Shown piece by piece: positions 15,810-24,894 of a stretch of 64,000 bases of DNA. How positions within the stretch are numbered: the stretch's first letter is position 1; each line of letters begins with the position of its first letter. The stretch comes from JAWKHR01 sp041394725. GTDB taxonomy: Bacteria; Acidobacteriota; Vicinamibacteria; Vicinamibacterales; SCN-69-37. The notes below the pieces were generated by a model that was not told the origin of the DNA, ran no database searches, and worked only from the letters and a program-made list of their open reading frames with translations. Both the position numbers and the translations under genes were made by a program. The stretch covers positions 1-64,000 of the forward strand of contig JAWKHR010000027.1 in assembly GCA_041394725.1 (NCBI GenBank), given 5' to 3'.

Positions 15810-16391
15810 ATGCTGTCCGCCACGCTCGCCGAAGGGCTGGAGCGCTACCAGATCGGTCCGAAGCTGCGGGCGCTGCGGCTGCGGAAGAAGATCGGCCTCG
15901 TCGAGCTGGGCCATCACACGGGCCTGTCGGCGGCGATGCTCTCGAAGATCGAGCGTGGCCGGCTGTTCCCGACGCTGCCGACGCTGCTGCGCATCGCGCT
16001 GGTGTTCAGCGTGGGCCTGGACTATTTCTTCACGGCGGGGACGGAGCCCGTGCGCGCGGTGGTCCGGAAGGCGGATCGGAAGCGGTTCCCCGAGCGCCCC
16101 GGCGCGCGCCAGGTCGCGTATCACTTCGAGTCGCTGGACTTCCCGGCCGAGAACCGGCCGATGAACAGCTACCTCGTGGAGTTCGAGGACGCCGACGAAC
16201 GGGACCGGCGCCCGCACGAACACGCGGGCGTCGAGCTCATCTACGTGATCGAGGGCCGGCTGGGCGTCGCGTTCGACGATCGGGAGGAGACCCTCGACGC
16301 GGGCGACTCCCTCTATTTCGACGCGACGCAGCCACACAGCTACCACCGCATCGGGAAGCGACGATGCTCGGCGGTGGTGGTGACGGCATGA
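15810..16391 (+). CDS. XRE-family regulator with C-terminal cupin sensor domain
   Basis: 193 residues. An N-terminal Cro/C1-type HTH is visible: 'IGPKLRALRLRKKIGLVELG' then 'TGLSAAMLSKIERGRLFPTLPTL' (split here). The C-terminal cupin (about 105-193) contains 'RPHEHAGVELIYVIEGRLGV' and 'DAGDSLYFDATQPHSYHR'. This PuuR-like layout binds small metabolites through the cupin. RBS AGGAAAGAGGAG precedes the ATG. Divergence from the fasciclin gene suggests it may regulate that gene or itself. Confidence 0.87.
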   Translation: MLSATLAEGLERYQIGPKLRALRLRKKIGLVELGHHTGLSAAMLSKIERGRLFPTLPTLLRIALVFSVGLDYFFTAGTEPVRAVVRKADRKRFPERPGARQVAYHFESLDFPAENRPMNSYLVEFEDADERDRRPHEHAGVELIYVIEGRLGVAFDDREETLDAGDSLYFDATQPHSYHRIGKRRCSAVVVTA

Positions 16392-16439
16392 GGGACTCGA
16401 GGGTCCCGGGGTCCCCGGTGTCCGGGACCCGTGGGCCCC

Positions 16440-17825
16440 TTACGGTCCGACGATTCTCAGCGTGATCGTCGCGTAGGCGGCGCGGTCGGCGAGGGCTCGG
16501 CTGGCGGCTTCGACGTCGGTCCGTTCGCTGCGGACGAGGCCGAGCTGTCGCTCCAGCGCCACCGGGTCGGTCGCCGCGCTGCCGCCCCGGCCCCCGCCCC
16601 GACCGGCCCGGTTCGGCCGGTCGCGCAGCGCCTGCAGCCGCGTGTCCTGCTCCTCGAGGTCACGCGCGCGCGCCGCGAGCGTCGCCTGCTCGGCCGAGAG
16701 ATCCTCGGTCGCCCGGGTGTCCTCGCGCACGGCACCCAGCGCGCGGAGCCGCTGGAGCGTCGCGTCGAGCGCTCCGCGCGGCACGCGCAGCGTGGCGCCG
16801 AGGCGCGGCCGGCCGTCCGGATCCCGCGCCACCGACAGTTCCGAGACCCGTCCCCCGGCGTCGCCGGCCATCGCCTCCACGCGAGCCCGCAGGTCCGCGG
16901 GGCTCGCGGCCTCGAGGACGAGCGTGGCGGTGACGGCCACCGGCGGCGCGGCTGCTTCCTCGCGCACGGCTGACCGTTCGGCGGACGCCGCGAGGCCCGC
17001 CGCGGCGCCGATCGATGCCGGCGGCGCGGCGTTCGCGACGGGCGGCCCCGCCGCGGTCGTCGCAGCCGCCCCGGCCGCCCCGCCCGCCGCGGCCGGCGGC
17101 GGCGTGGCGGCCACCTGCGCCGGAGGCGGCGGTGGCGCAATCGTGGTGCGCTTGAGGTCGGCGACCGGCGCCGCGGCCGTGACGGTCACGTCCGACGCGG
17201 CGGCGTTGCCCGCCGGCGGCGTGGTGGCTGGCGGCGCGACGGGCGGCGGCATCGCCACTGCCGGTGACGCGGGTGGCGGCGTCGCGACCGGCTGTGACGC
17301 GGGCGGCGGCGAGGCGGCCTTGGCCTGCTGCACTGGCACTTCCACCTTCGGCTCGGGCGCGGCCGGACGGGCGGACGCGGCCGCACCCGCCGCCGGGCCC
17401 GGCGCGTCGAGCCGGTCAGCGGCGCTCTGCCGATCGGCGGCCAGGGTCATCTCGGGCACGGCCGGTGGCGACATCGCGCGCCACACGGCCACGCCGGTCA
17501 CCGAGACCAGGAGCACGGCCGCGGCCGACGCGACAGCCAGCGACCACCCGGAGAACCCGCCGAAGCCGGGCCACCACGACCGGCGCGCGGCTCCGCCGAG
17601 CGCCTCGTCGGCGGCACGCCGGATCCGGGCGTCGAACGACGCCGGCGGTCCGTCGGGTTCCCACTCGGCCAGGGCGATCGACGTCAGCCGCAGTTCCTCG
17701 GCCACGCCCCGGCACGAGTCACAGGCATCGACGTGCGTGCGCACGACGGCCGCGCGGGCCGGCTCCAGCTCGCCGTCGAGCCACGCCATGATCTCGTCGC
17801 GGGCGATCGGATGCGAGTTCGTCAT
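16440..17825 (-). CDS. Zinc-finger anti-sigma factor with long Pro/Ala linker and periplasmic DUF4349 domain
   Basis: 461 residues. The N-terminal zf-HC2/ZAS domain has 'HVDACDSCRG' (H-x3-C-x2-C), then a single membrane helix 'SLAVASAAAVLLVSVTGVAV' near residues 94-113. Residues about 140-320 are a Pro/Ala-rich spacer. The C-terminal ~140 residues look like DUF4349: 'ATLVLEAASPADLRARVEAM', 'RLGATLRVPRGALDATLQRL' and a final coiled coil. The protein should hold the ECF sigma factor encoded upstream (4-bp overlap) at the membrane and respond to an envelope signal through DUF4349. Confidence 0.82.
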   Translation of the reverse strand: MTNSHPIARDEIMAWLDGELEPARAAVVRTHVDACDSCRGVAEELRLTSIALAEWEPDGPPASFDARIRRAADEALGGAARRSWWPGFGGFSGWSLAVASAAAVLLVSVTGVAVWRAMSPPAVPEMTLAADRQSAADRLDAPGPAAGAAASARPAAPEPKVEVPVQQAKAASPPPASQPVATPPPASPAVAMPPPVAPPATTPPAGNAAASDVTVTAAAPVADLKRTTIAPPPPPAQVAATPPPAAAGGAAGAAATTAAGPPVANAAPPASIGAAAGLAASAERSAVREEAAAPPVAVTATLVLEAASPADLRARVEAMAGDAGGRVSELSVARDPDGRPRLGATLRVPRGALDATLQRLRALGAVREDTRATEDLSAEQATLAARARDLEEQDTRLQALRDRPNRAGRGGGRGGSAATDPVALERQLGLVRSERTDVEAASRALADRAAYATITLRIVGP

Positions 17826-18355
17826 CGCGGAACCTCCTGCGCCTCGCGGCCGGCCAGCTTCGCGCGCAGCGCCTCGCGCGCGCGGAACAACCTGGACCGC
17901 ACCGTGCCCACCGGCACGCCGGTGAGCGACGCGATTTCGTCGTAGCTGAGCGCCTCGTATTCGCGCAGCATCAGCACCTCGCGCTCGCCCGGATCGAGCG
18001 CGGCCATGGCCTGACGGATCCAGAGCACCGACGCCGGATCGGACGAGGCGCCCGGCGGATCCAGCTCCGCGATCGGCTCCTCGATGCCGCGCCGGCGCCG
18101 GCGTCTGGCGGCGAGCAGCACGTTGTAAGCGACGCCGAACACGTAGCTCCGGAAGGCCGCGCGCGGCTCGTAGCGCGGCGCCGACTGGATCAGGGCCAGG
18201 AACGTCTCCTGGGCGAGCTCCTCGGCGCGCGCGGTATCGGCGACCCGGCGGCGGAAGAACCGCCAGACCGGGTCCCGGTAGCGCGCGAACAGCTCATCGA
18301 AGGCCGCGCGGTCGCCGGCGCGGTACGCGAGCATCAGCTCCTGGTCGCTCTGCAC
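17822..18355 (-). CDS. ECF-type RNA polymerase sigma-70 factor
   Basis: 177 residues. Region 2 is 'DELFARYRDPVWRFFRRRVADT' (given in part) with 'AEELAQETFLALIQ', and region 4 is 'REVLMLREYEALSYDEIASL' with 'GTVRSRLFRAREALR'. There is no extra domain. It is coupled to its anti-sigma by a 4-bp overlap. A GGAACTTT...GACATTACC promoter lies 43-71 nt upstream of its ATG, so autoregulation is likely. Confidence 0.93.
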   Translation of the reverse strand: MQSDQELMLAYRAGDRAAFDELFARYRDPVWRFFRRRVADTARAEELAQETFLALIQSAPRYEPRAAFRSYVFGVAYNVLLAARRRRRRGIEEPIAELDPPGASSDPASVLWIRQAMAALDPGEREVLMLREYEALSYDEIASLTGVPVGTVRSRLFRAREALRAKLAGREAQEVPR

Positions 18356-18397
18356 GTCTCCTGGGCCGCGGCGCCGGGCCGCGGCGGGCTCCTGACA

Positions 18398-18426
18398 GGT
18401 AATGTCGGCCGGGCCGGGAAAGTTCC
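18398..18426 (-). promoter_or_regulatory. ECF-type promoter of the sigma factor gene
   Basis: On the minus strand GGAACTTT (18426-18419), 12 nt, then GACATTACC (18406-18398). GGAAC is the usual -35 element of RpoE-like ECF sigmas. The same two elements with identical spacing occur upstream of the RnfD-like gene at 27473-27501. Confidence 0.65.
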
Positions 18427-18487
18427 CACCCCTGCCGGCCTGGCCGGGCCCGGCCGAACCGGCCGCAGGTCACCCCGGCCCGGGGAC

Positions 18488-19159
18488 CTACCAGCGCAGA
18501 CCCAGGGCGCCGGTCAGGAACCGGACCAGCGGCGCCACCGACTCGCAGGTCGCCGCGTAGCGGTCGAGGAAGTCCGGCGCCGCCACCTCGGCGGCGGTGA
18601 ACGTCGTCAGGGCATAGAAGTCCTTCCGGCGCAGGTCGTCGGCCAGGGGATGATCGGACGGAAATCCCCGCGGCACGCGCCGCAGGCGTTCGCCCTCGAC
18701 CTCGATCTCCGCGCGCTGGACCTCACGCCAGTCCCGGGGATTCGTCGCCAGCCAGTCGCGGATGCGGCGCAGCGACGGCGGCGCCGGGTGGTAGATGCCG
18801 CCCCCGCCCAGGCTCTCCCCCGGCTCGAGGTGCAGGTAGAAGCCCGGCACGCTGGCCTCACCGCGCGCGTCGTGGGAGAAGCGCATCGCGACGTGCGTCT
18901 TGAACGGGGACTTGTCGGCCGAGAACCGCGTGTCGCGGTGGATCCGGTAGAGCGAGCCGCCGACGCGCCGCGGATCGGCGACGAAGCGGGGGCTGATCGC
19001 CTTCAGGCGCGGCGCGAAGTCGGCGATGAACTGGCGCGCCGGCGCCTCGACGTCGCGCAGGTATCGCGCCTTGTTCGCCGCGAACCACTCGCGATCGTTG
19101 TGGGCCTTCAGGTCCCGGAGGAACGCGAAGAATGCGCGGTCGAACCCCGACGCCGCCAT
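18488..19159 (-). CDS. DUF2461 (TIGR02453) family protein
   Basis: 223 residues from the ATG at 19159. Family hallmarks are 'FLRDLKAHNDREWFAANKARY' near the N-terminus, 'SLYRIHRDTRFSADKSPFKT' and 'GFYLHLEPGESLGGGG'. Cytoplasmic, function uncharacterised. Longer in-frame starts exist to 19606, but the family begins at this Met and the upstream codons look non-coding. Confidence 0.9.
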   Translation of the reverse strand: MAASGFDRAFFAFLRDLKAHNDREWFAANKARYLRDVEAPARQFIADFAPRLKAISPRFVADPRRVGGSLYRIHRDTRFSADKSPFKTHVAMRFSHDARGEASVPGFYLHLEPGESLGGGGIYHPAPPSLRRIRDWLATNPRDWREVQRAEIEVEGERLRRVPRGFPSDHPLADDLRRKDFYALTTFTAAEVAAPDFLDRYAATCESVAPLVRFLTGALGLRW

Positions 19160-19268
19160 GAGCGGATTGTAGCGCGGACGATGCGCCGGCTTGCCCGGCC
19201 GCGGCGTTCGTGGCATCGTGCTCGGCACGCGCACAACCCGGGCGACGTGACGCCCCCAGGAGCCGGAC

Positions 19269-20468
19269 ATGTCGAGACGCGCACGGCATCGCCTCGCGTT
19301 CAGCGTTTCGTTGACCGTCGTTGTGCTGGCGCTCGCCTCGTTCGCCTGGAGTCCGGCGGACCTCCTGGCCCAGCGCGGCCGCGGGGGACGCGGCGGTCCC
19401 GGGGGACAGGATCCGGCCGCCGACCCCTTCGTCGGTCTCACGACGAACGGCACGCCGGTGCCGGGCCTGTTCCGGGTGGCCGCGACCGGCGTGACGACCG
19501 AGCCCGTGCGGCTGGCGGCCGAGCGCTTCCTGGCCGGGCTGACCGGCGAGCAGCGCGACCGCTCGACGTTCGCGGCGGACGACCTCGAGTGGCGCCTGTG
19601 GAACAACGTGCACCGCTACGCGCGCCAGGGCGTGAGCTTCCGCGAGATGACCGCCGCGCAGCGCGATCTCGGCTACGGACTGATGCGCGCGTCGCTCAGC
19701 GCGAAGGGCTTCACGCAGTCACGCGACGTGATGCGGCTGAACGGCTATCTCGCGGAACGACTGGGCAATACGCAGGACTACGGCGACGACCTGTACTTCG
19801 TCACCGTCATGGGCACGCCGTCGGCCACCGAGCCCTGGGGGTGGCAGCTCGACGGCCACCACCTCATCCTCAACTACTTCGTGCTGGGCGACCAGGTCGT
19901 GATGACGCCCACCTTCATGGGGTCCGAGCCCGTGACCGTCTCGGAAGGCCCGCTGGCCGGCACGGCGGTGCTGCAGGACGAGCAGAACCTGGGCCTCGCC
20001 TTCATGCAGTCCCTGTCGTCCGACCAGCAGATCCGCGCGACGCTCGCGACCGCGAAGACCGGCAACAATGCGCTGGCGCAGGCCTTCCGCGACAACCTCG
20101 TGCTCGACTACGCGGGGCTGCCGGCTCGGGATCTGACGCCCGCTCAACGCGACGCGCTGCTCGGCGTGGTCGCCCAGTTCGTCGGCCAGATGGACGACGG
20201 CCACGCGCGGGTGAAGATGGACGAGGTGCGGCGCCACCTGGACGACACGTGGTTCGCGTGGATCGGGGAACACGGCGCGGACGCCGTCTTCTACTACCGG
20301 ATTCAGAGCCCGGTCATTCTCGTCGAGTTCGACCACCAGACGCCGGTGGCGCTGCCCGGCCCGCGGGTGCCGGGCCGGATCCACGTCCACGCGGTCGTGC
20401 GCACACCGAACGGGAACGACTACGGCAAGGACCTGCTCCGCCAGCACTACGCGAGATACCCGCACTAG
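19269..20468 (+). CDS. Secreted DUF3500 family protein
   Basis: 399 residues. A signal peptide (hydrophobic 9-30, ending LLAQRG) is followed by a Gly/Arg-rich linker. DUF3500 features are 'DLEWRLWNNVHRYARQGVSF', 'LYFVTVMGTPSATEPWGWQL' and 'DGHHLILNYFVLGDQVVMTP'. Near the C-terminus 'VPGRIHVHAVVRTPNGNDYG' is well conserved. The function of DUF3500 is unknown; several conserved His and Asp suggest a metal or enzyme site. The 3' end is followed 2 bp later by a long palindromic repeat. Confidence 0.9.
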   Translation: MSRRARHRLAFSVSLTVVVLALASFAWSPADLLAQRGRGGRGGPGGQDPAADPFVGLTTNGTPVPGLFRVAATGVTTEPVRLAAERFLAGLTGEQRDRSTFAADDLEWRLWNNVHRYARQGVSFREMTAAQRDLGYGLMRASLSAKGFTQSRDVMRLNGYLAERLGNTQDYGDDLYFVTVMGTPSATEPWGWQLDGHHLILNYFVLGDQVVMTPTFMGSEPVTVSEGPLAGTAVLQDEQNLGLAFMQSLSSDQQIRATLATAKTGNNALAQAFRDNLVLDYAGLPARDLTPAQRDALLGVVAQFVGQMDDGHARVKMDEVRRHLDDTWFAWIGEHGADAVFYYRIQSPVILVEFDHQTPVALPGPRVPGRIHVHAVVRTPNGNDYGKDLLRQHYARYPH

Positions 20469-20470
20469 GC

Positions 20471-20552
20471 GGGGGTCAGGTCTTGGATCGCAGCCCGCCG
20501 ACACATTTGTAACCGTTCGGGCACACAGGCTGCGATCCAAGACCTGACCCCC
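20471..20552. repeat. REPIN-like element: two 24-bp perfect inverted arms
   Basis: Arms 20471-20494 and 20529-20552 are exact reverse complements (24/24), beginning GGGGGTCAGGTCTTGGATCG, and separated by 34 nt. Arms containing GTCAGGTCTT resemble REP palindromes mobilised by RAYT (TnpA-REP) transposases; none is in this window. It sits between the DUF3500 stop and the PhoD start, and its outer end touches the PhoD -10 box. Confidence 0.8.
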
Positions 20553-20558
20553 TATAGT
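20553..20558 (+). promoter_or_regulatory. -10 box of phoD-like gene (TATAGT), leaderless spacing
   Basis: TATAGT starts 12 nt before the ATG at 20565, so transcription should begin at or within a base or two of the start codon. The -35 region falls within the right arm of the palindrome (20529-20552), meaning the repeat may supply or replace it. Confidence 0.45.
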
Positions 20559-20564
20559 GTCGCC

Positions 20565-22139
20565 ATGCATCCGGAACGTCCGCTCGACAGCCTGCTCCGC
20601 CGCCACCTGAGCCGCCGCTCGCTGCTCGCGGGCAGCCTCGCGTTCTTCGGCGTCCGCCAGGTGCGGACCTACGCGGCGGTGCCGCGGTGGGCGCTCCGGT
20701 TCCAGGGCACGCCGTTCGCCCTCGGCATCGCGTCGGGGGACCCGACGCCGGACGGCGTCGTGCTCTGGACCCGCCTCGCGCCGGATCCGCTGAACGGCGG
20801 CGGCATGCCGCCCGCGCCGGTCCCCGTGACCTGGCGCATCGCGCGCGACGAACGCCTCGCCGACGTCGTCCAGACGGGCTCGATCACCGCGCGGCCGGAG
20901 TCGGCGCACGCGGTGCACGTCGAGGTGGACGGCCTGGATCCCGATCGGTGGTACTGGTACCAGTTCGAGAGCGGCAGCGAGGTCAGCCCGGTCGGCCGCA
21001 CGCGGACGCTGCCACGTCCCGGCGCGACGCCCGACGCGTGCCGGTTCGCGTTCGCGTCGTGCCAGCACTACGAGACGGGGTACTACACCGCGTATCACCA
21101 CATGGCCGGGGAGGACGTGGATCTCGTGTTCCACCTGGGCGACTACATCTACGAGGGCGCGGGTCGCGACGACCAGGTGCGCAGGCACGCGGGCGCGGAG
21201 ATCCTCCTCCTCGAGGACTACCGGACCCGCTACGCGCAGTACAAGACCGACGCCGACCTGCAGGCCGCGCACGCCGCCTTCCCGTGGTTCGTGACGTGGG
21301 ACGACCACGAGGTGGACAACAACTACGCGAACGACGTCTCCGAGCACGACGACCAGCGCGACGAGTTCCTCATCCGTCGCGCCATCGCCTACCAGGCCTA
21401 CTACGAGCACCAGCCGCTCCGCCGGACGGCGATGCCGCGCGGCCCCGCGCTCCAGCTCTACCGCCAGTTCCGCTGGGGCGACCTGGCCGCGTTCTTCGTG
21501 CTCGACACCCGCCAGTACCGCACCGACCAGCCGTGCGGCGACGGCTCGAAGGCGCCGTGCGAGGGCGTGTCGGATCCGGCGGCGACATTGCTCGGCGCCG
21601 ACCAGGAGCGCTGGCTCTTCGACGCGCTGGACCAGTCGCGCGCGCGGTGGCACGTGCTGCCGCAGCAGGTGATGATGGCCAAGGTCGACCTGACGCCCGG
21701 CGACGCCGAGCGCTACTCGATGGACCAGTGGTCCGGCTACGACGTCGCGCGCACGCGCCTGCTCGATTTCCTCGGCACGCGCAAGCCGGCGAATCCCGTC
21801 GTGCTGACCGGCGACATCCACAGCAACTGGGTGAACGACCTCAAGGTGGACTTCAAGGACCCGGCCTCGCCCGCCGTCGCCACCGAGTTCGTGGGCACGT
21901 CGATCACCTCGGGCGGCGACGGCTCGGACAACGCGCGCCGCGCGGCGACGCTGATGGCCGAGAACCCGTTCGTCCGCTGGCACAACGGCCAGCGCGGCTA
22001 CGTGCGGTGCGACGTCGGCCGCGCGTCGCTCGACGCGTACTACCGGGTCGTGCCGTTCGTCTCGAAGCCCGGCGCGCCGCTGACGACGCCCGCCTCGTTC
22101 GTCGTCGAGGACGGGCGCCCGGGCGCCGTGCGCCGCTGA
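20565..22139 (+). CDS. phoD: PhoD-family alkaline phosphatase/phosphodiesterase, Tat-exported
   Basis: 524 residues. 'RRHLSRRSLLAGSLAFFG' is a Tat signal typical of PhoD. An N-terminal PhoD_N domain ('FALGIASGDPTPDGVVLWTR') precedes the metallophosphatase domain: 'CRFAFASCQHYETGYYTAYH', 'DLVFHLGDYIYEG', 'FVTWDDHEVDNNY' and 'VVLTGDIHSNWVND'. PhoD enzymes cleave phosphomono- and diesters outside the membrane using Fe3+/Ca2+. No pho-box was identified. It is probably transcribed alone. Confidence 0.93.
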   Translation: MHPERPLDSLLRRHLSRRSLLAGSLAFFGVRQVRTYAAVPRWALRFQGTPFALGIASGDPTPDGVVLWTRLAPDPLNGGGMPPAPVPVTWRIARDERLADVVQTGSITARPESAHAVHVEVDGLDPDRWYWYQFESGSEVSPVGRTRTLPRPGATPDACRFAFASCQHYETGYYTAYHHMAGEDVDLVFHLGDYIYEGAGRDDQVRRHAGAEILLLEDYRTRYAQYKTDADLQAAHAAFPWFVTWDDHEVDNNYANDVSEHDDQRDEFLIRRAIAYQAYYEHQPLRRTAMPRGPALQLYRQFRWGDLAAFFVLDTRQYRTDQPCGDGSKAPCEGVSDPAATLLGADQERWLFDALDQSRARWHVLPQQVMMAKVDLTPGDAERYSMDQWSGYDVARTRLLDFLGTRKPANPVVLTGDIHSNWVNDLKVDFKDPASPAVATEFVGTSITSGGDGSDNARRAATLMAENPFVRWHNGQRGYVRCDVGRASLDAYYRVVPFVSKPGAPLTTPASFVVEDGRPGAVRR

Positions 22140-22212
22140 TCGGCGCGGCTATCCGGCGCCGCGCCCCCGACTCGCGCCGCCAGCTCGAACGGCACGGCCT
22201 CCCGCCTCCGCG

Positions 22213-24888
22213 TCAGTCGTTGCGGAGGGCGACCATCGGATCGACGCGCGTCGCGCGCCAGGCCGGGATCAGGCACGCCGCCATGGCCACGACGGCGAGC
22301 AGGGCGATCGCCACGGCACCCGCCCCGGACGCTGACGCCGTCGAGACCCCGAAGAGCAGCTGCTCGAGCAGCCGGCCGAGACCGATCGACGCCACGCCGC
22401 CCAGCACCAGCCCCAGCCCCACGAGCTTCGCGCCGAACCGCCCGACGACGGCGAGAATCTCGCGCCGTCCGGCGCCGAGCGCCATCCGGATCCCGAACTC
22501 CCGCGCGCGCTGCGAGACGATGTACGAGAGCACGCCGTAGATGCCGATCACCGCGAGCAGGACCGCCACGCCGGCGAAGACGCCCATCAGCCACGTCGTG
22601 AACCGCGACTGCGCGGTCTGCGCGAGCACCAGATCCTCCAGCGCCGAGACCCCGAAGACGACGATGTCGGGGTTCGCCTCGCGCAGGGCGCCCCGCACGG
22701 ACGGCACGATCGACAGCGGCGACACCGCGGTGCGCAGGGCGATCGACTGCACGCCGCGCTCCGCGTACGGGACGTAGAGGTCCGGGTCGGCCGTCGGGTT
22801 GTCGGGCAGCCCCCGGTACTTCAGATCGGGCACGACGCCGATGATGGTCAGAGCCGTGCTGCCGATCTGGAGGTGGCGGCCAATCGGATCCTGCCCGGGC
22901 CAGAACCGGCGCGGGACGCCCTCACTGACGACGACGGGAATCGGCCCGGTCAGGTCGGCCGGCTCGAAGGTGCGGCCGGCCACGATCGGCACGCCCAGGA
23001 CGTCGAAGAAGTCGGGCGTGATCCGGTGGATGTAGGCGCGGGGCCGCGTCTCGGCGTCGCTCGTCGTGTCGCCCTCGGCCGAGTAGAACACGGCCGACGC
23101 GCCCTGCAGCGGGAGATCGGTGGACAGGCTCACGGCCACCACGCCCGGCACCGCACGCAGGCGGTCCAGGAGCGCGGTGGCCGACACGGCGTACGCCGGC
23201 GCGGCGGGCGGCGCACCCGGCGACGCCGACGCCGCCGGAGGCGGCGTCTCGAGCCGGGGCACGGCGACGTTGAACGTGAGGACGTTGGTCGCGTCGTAGC
23301 CCGGATCGATCGCCGTGAGGTTCTGCACGGTCCGGATCATGAGGCCCGCGCCGATGAGCAGGACCACCGCCAGCGCGACCTCGGTCACCACGAGGCCGGC
23401 CCGCAGCCGCTGCGCGCGTCCGCCGCTCGACCCCCGCACCGAGTCCTTGAGGATGCCGCTCACCGCCGTCGCCCGCGCGTGGAACGACGGCGCCAGTCCC
23501 AGCACCAGGCCGCAGCCGAGCGCCACGGCCATCGTGAACGCCAGGACGCGCAGGTCGAGCGTGGGCTGCACGAACGTCGGCACGGCACCGTCGGGCAGCG
23601 CCACCAGCAGCCGCAGCGCGAGCTGCGCGACGCCGAGCCCGGCCGCGGCGCCGAGCAGCGCCAGCACCGCGCTCTCGGTCACGAGCTGCCGGAAGAGCCG
23701 TGCGCGCCCCGCGCCGAGCGCCGTGCGCACGGCCATCTCGCGCTGCCGCGACTCCGATCGGCTGATGAGCAGGTTCGCGACGTTGGCGCAGGCGATCAGC
23801 AGCACGAAGCCGACCGCGGCCATCAACGCGACCACCGCCGGCTGGATCGCGCCGAACGTCTCGGTCCGGAGCGACGCCACCTCGACGCCGCGCTTCTCGT
23901 TCGTGTCGGGATACTGGCGCTCGAGTCCGGCGGCGATGCCGTCGAACTCCGCCTGCGCCTGCGCCACCGTCACGCCGTCGCGCAGCCGCCCGATCGCGTT
24001 GAACCATCGCGTCCCGCGGCGATCGATCGCCGCGCTCGCGTTGACGAAGGGCACCCACAGATCGGCCTGATCGGTGAGGCCGGTGAAGCCCGCCGGCATG
24101 ACGCCGACGACGTCCACCGCGCGGCCACCGACCTGGAGGCTGCGTCCGATGATGCCGGGGTCGGCGCCGAAGCGGCGCGACCAGAGCCCGTGGCCGAGGA
24201 TCACGACCGGGTTGCGCCCCGCCACCTCGTCCTCGTCGGCCCGGAAGGTGCGGCCGAGCGCGGGCCGGACGCCGAGGATCTCGAAGTAGCCCGCCGACAC
24301 CGGCTCGGCGACCAGTCGGTCCGGATCCTCCGTGCCGCCCGCGACGGTGATCGTGGTGCTGTCGAAGGCGGCCATCGCGTCGACGGTCGTCGCCTGCGCC
24401 TTCCAGTCGAGGTAGTCGGGGTACGAGCCGCCGCGGCGCTCGACCTCCTGCCGCTGGACGTTGCCGATGAGCAGCACCAGCCGGTCCGCCCGCGGGTAGG
24501 GCAGGCCGCGGACGAACATCGCGTCCACGAGGCTGTAGACCGCGGTGTTCGCGCCGATGCCGAGGGCGAGCACGGCGACGGCGACGAGCGTGAAGGCCGG
24601 GGTCTTGCGCAGGCTGCGCAACGCGAACCGCGCGTCCTGGCGCAGCTGGTCGAACGACGGAAAGGTCCACATGTCGCGGGTCTCCTCGGCGAGGGTGACG
24701 GGGTTGCCGAAGCGCACGCGGGCCCGGCGGGCCGCCTCGTCGGCGGGCAGGCCACCGGCCTCGTGCTCGTGCTGGCGCATCGACAGGTGGAACGCGAGCT
24801 CCTCGTCGATGTCGCGCGCGATCCGCCGGCGCCGCACGAACGCCGCCGCGCGATGCCAGAAGGCGATGAGGTCGTGCACCAGCTTCAT
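22213..24888 (-). CDS. ADOP-family ABC permease
   Basis: 891 residues, same architecture as the permease at 6595 but with a different prefix: 'FVRRRRIARDIDEELAFHLS' and 'GLPADEAARRARVRFGNP' form the ADOP N-terminal domain. 'TLVAVAVLALGIGANTAVYS' is the first helix; two MacB-type periplasmic cores and two FtsX domains follow, the last ending 'PAWRATRVDPMVALRND'. A Pro/Ala insertion (near residues 553-570) interrupts the second core. The start is 6 bp after the stop of its padR gene, making a two-gene operon. Substrate unknown. Confidence 0.9.
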   Translation of the reverse strand: MKLVHDLIAFWHRAAAFVRRRRIARDIDEELAFHLSMRQHEHEAGGLPADEAARRARVRFGNPVTLAEETRDMWTFPSFDQLRQDARFALRSLRKTPAFTLVAVAVLALGIGANTAVYSLVDAMFVRGLPYPRADRLVLLIGNVQRQEVERRGGSYPDYLDWKAQATTVDAMAAFDSTTITVAGGTEDPDRLVAEPVSAGYFEILGVRPALGRTFRADEDEVAGRNPVVILGHGLWSRRFGADPGIIGRSLQVGGRAVDVVGVMPAGFTGLTDQADLWVPFVNASAAIDRRGTRWFNAIGRLRDGVTVAQAQAEFDGIAAGLERQYPDTNEKRGVEVASLRTETFGAIQPAVVALMAAVGFVLLIACANVANLLISRSESRQREMAVRTALGAGRARLFRQLVTESAVLALLGAAAGLGVAQLALRLLVALPDGAVPTFVQPTLDLRVLAFTMAVALGCGLVLGLAPSFHARATAVSGILKDSVRGSSGGRAQRLRAGLVVTEVALAVVLLIGAGLMIRTVQNLTAIDPGYDATNVLTFNVAVPRLETPPPAASASPGAPPAAPAYAVSATALLDRLRAVPGVVAVSLSTDLPLQGASAVFYSAEGDTTSDAETRPRAYIHRITPDFFDVLGVPIVAGRTFEPADLTGPIPVVVSEGVPRRFWPGQDPIGRHLQIGSTALTIIGVVPDLKYRGLPDNPTADPDLYVPYAERGVQSIALRTAVSPLSIVPSVRGALREANPDIVVFGVSALEDLVLAQTAQSRFTTWLMGVFAGVAVLLAVIGIYGVLSYIVSQRAREFGIRMALGAGRREILAVVGRFGAKLVGLGLVLGGVASIGLGRLLEQLLFGVSTASASGAGAVAIALLAVVAMAACLIPAWRATRVDPMVALRND

Positions 24889-24894
24889 CGGCGG

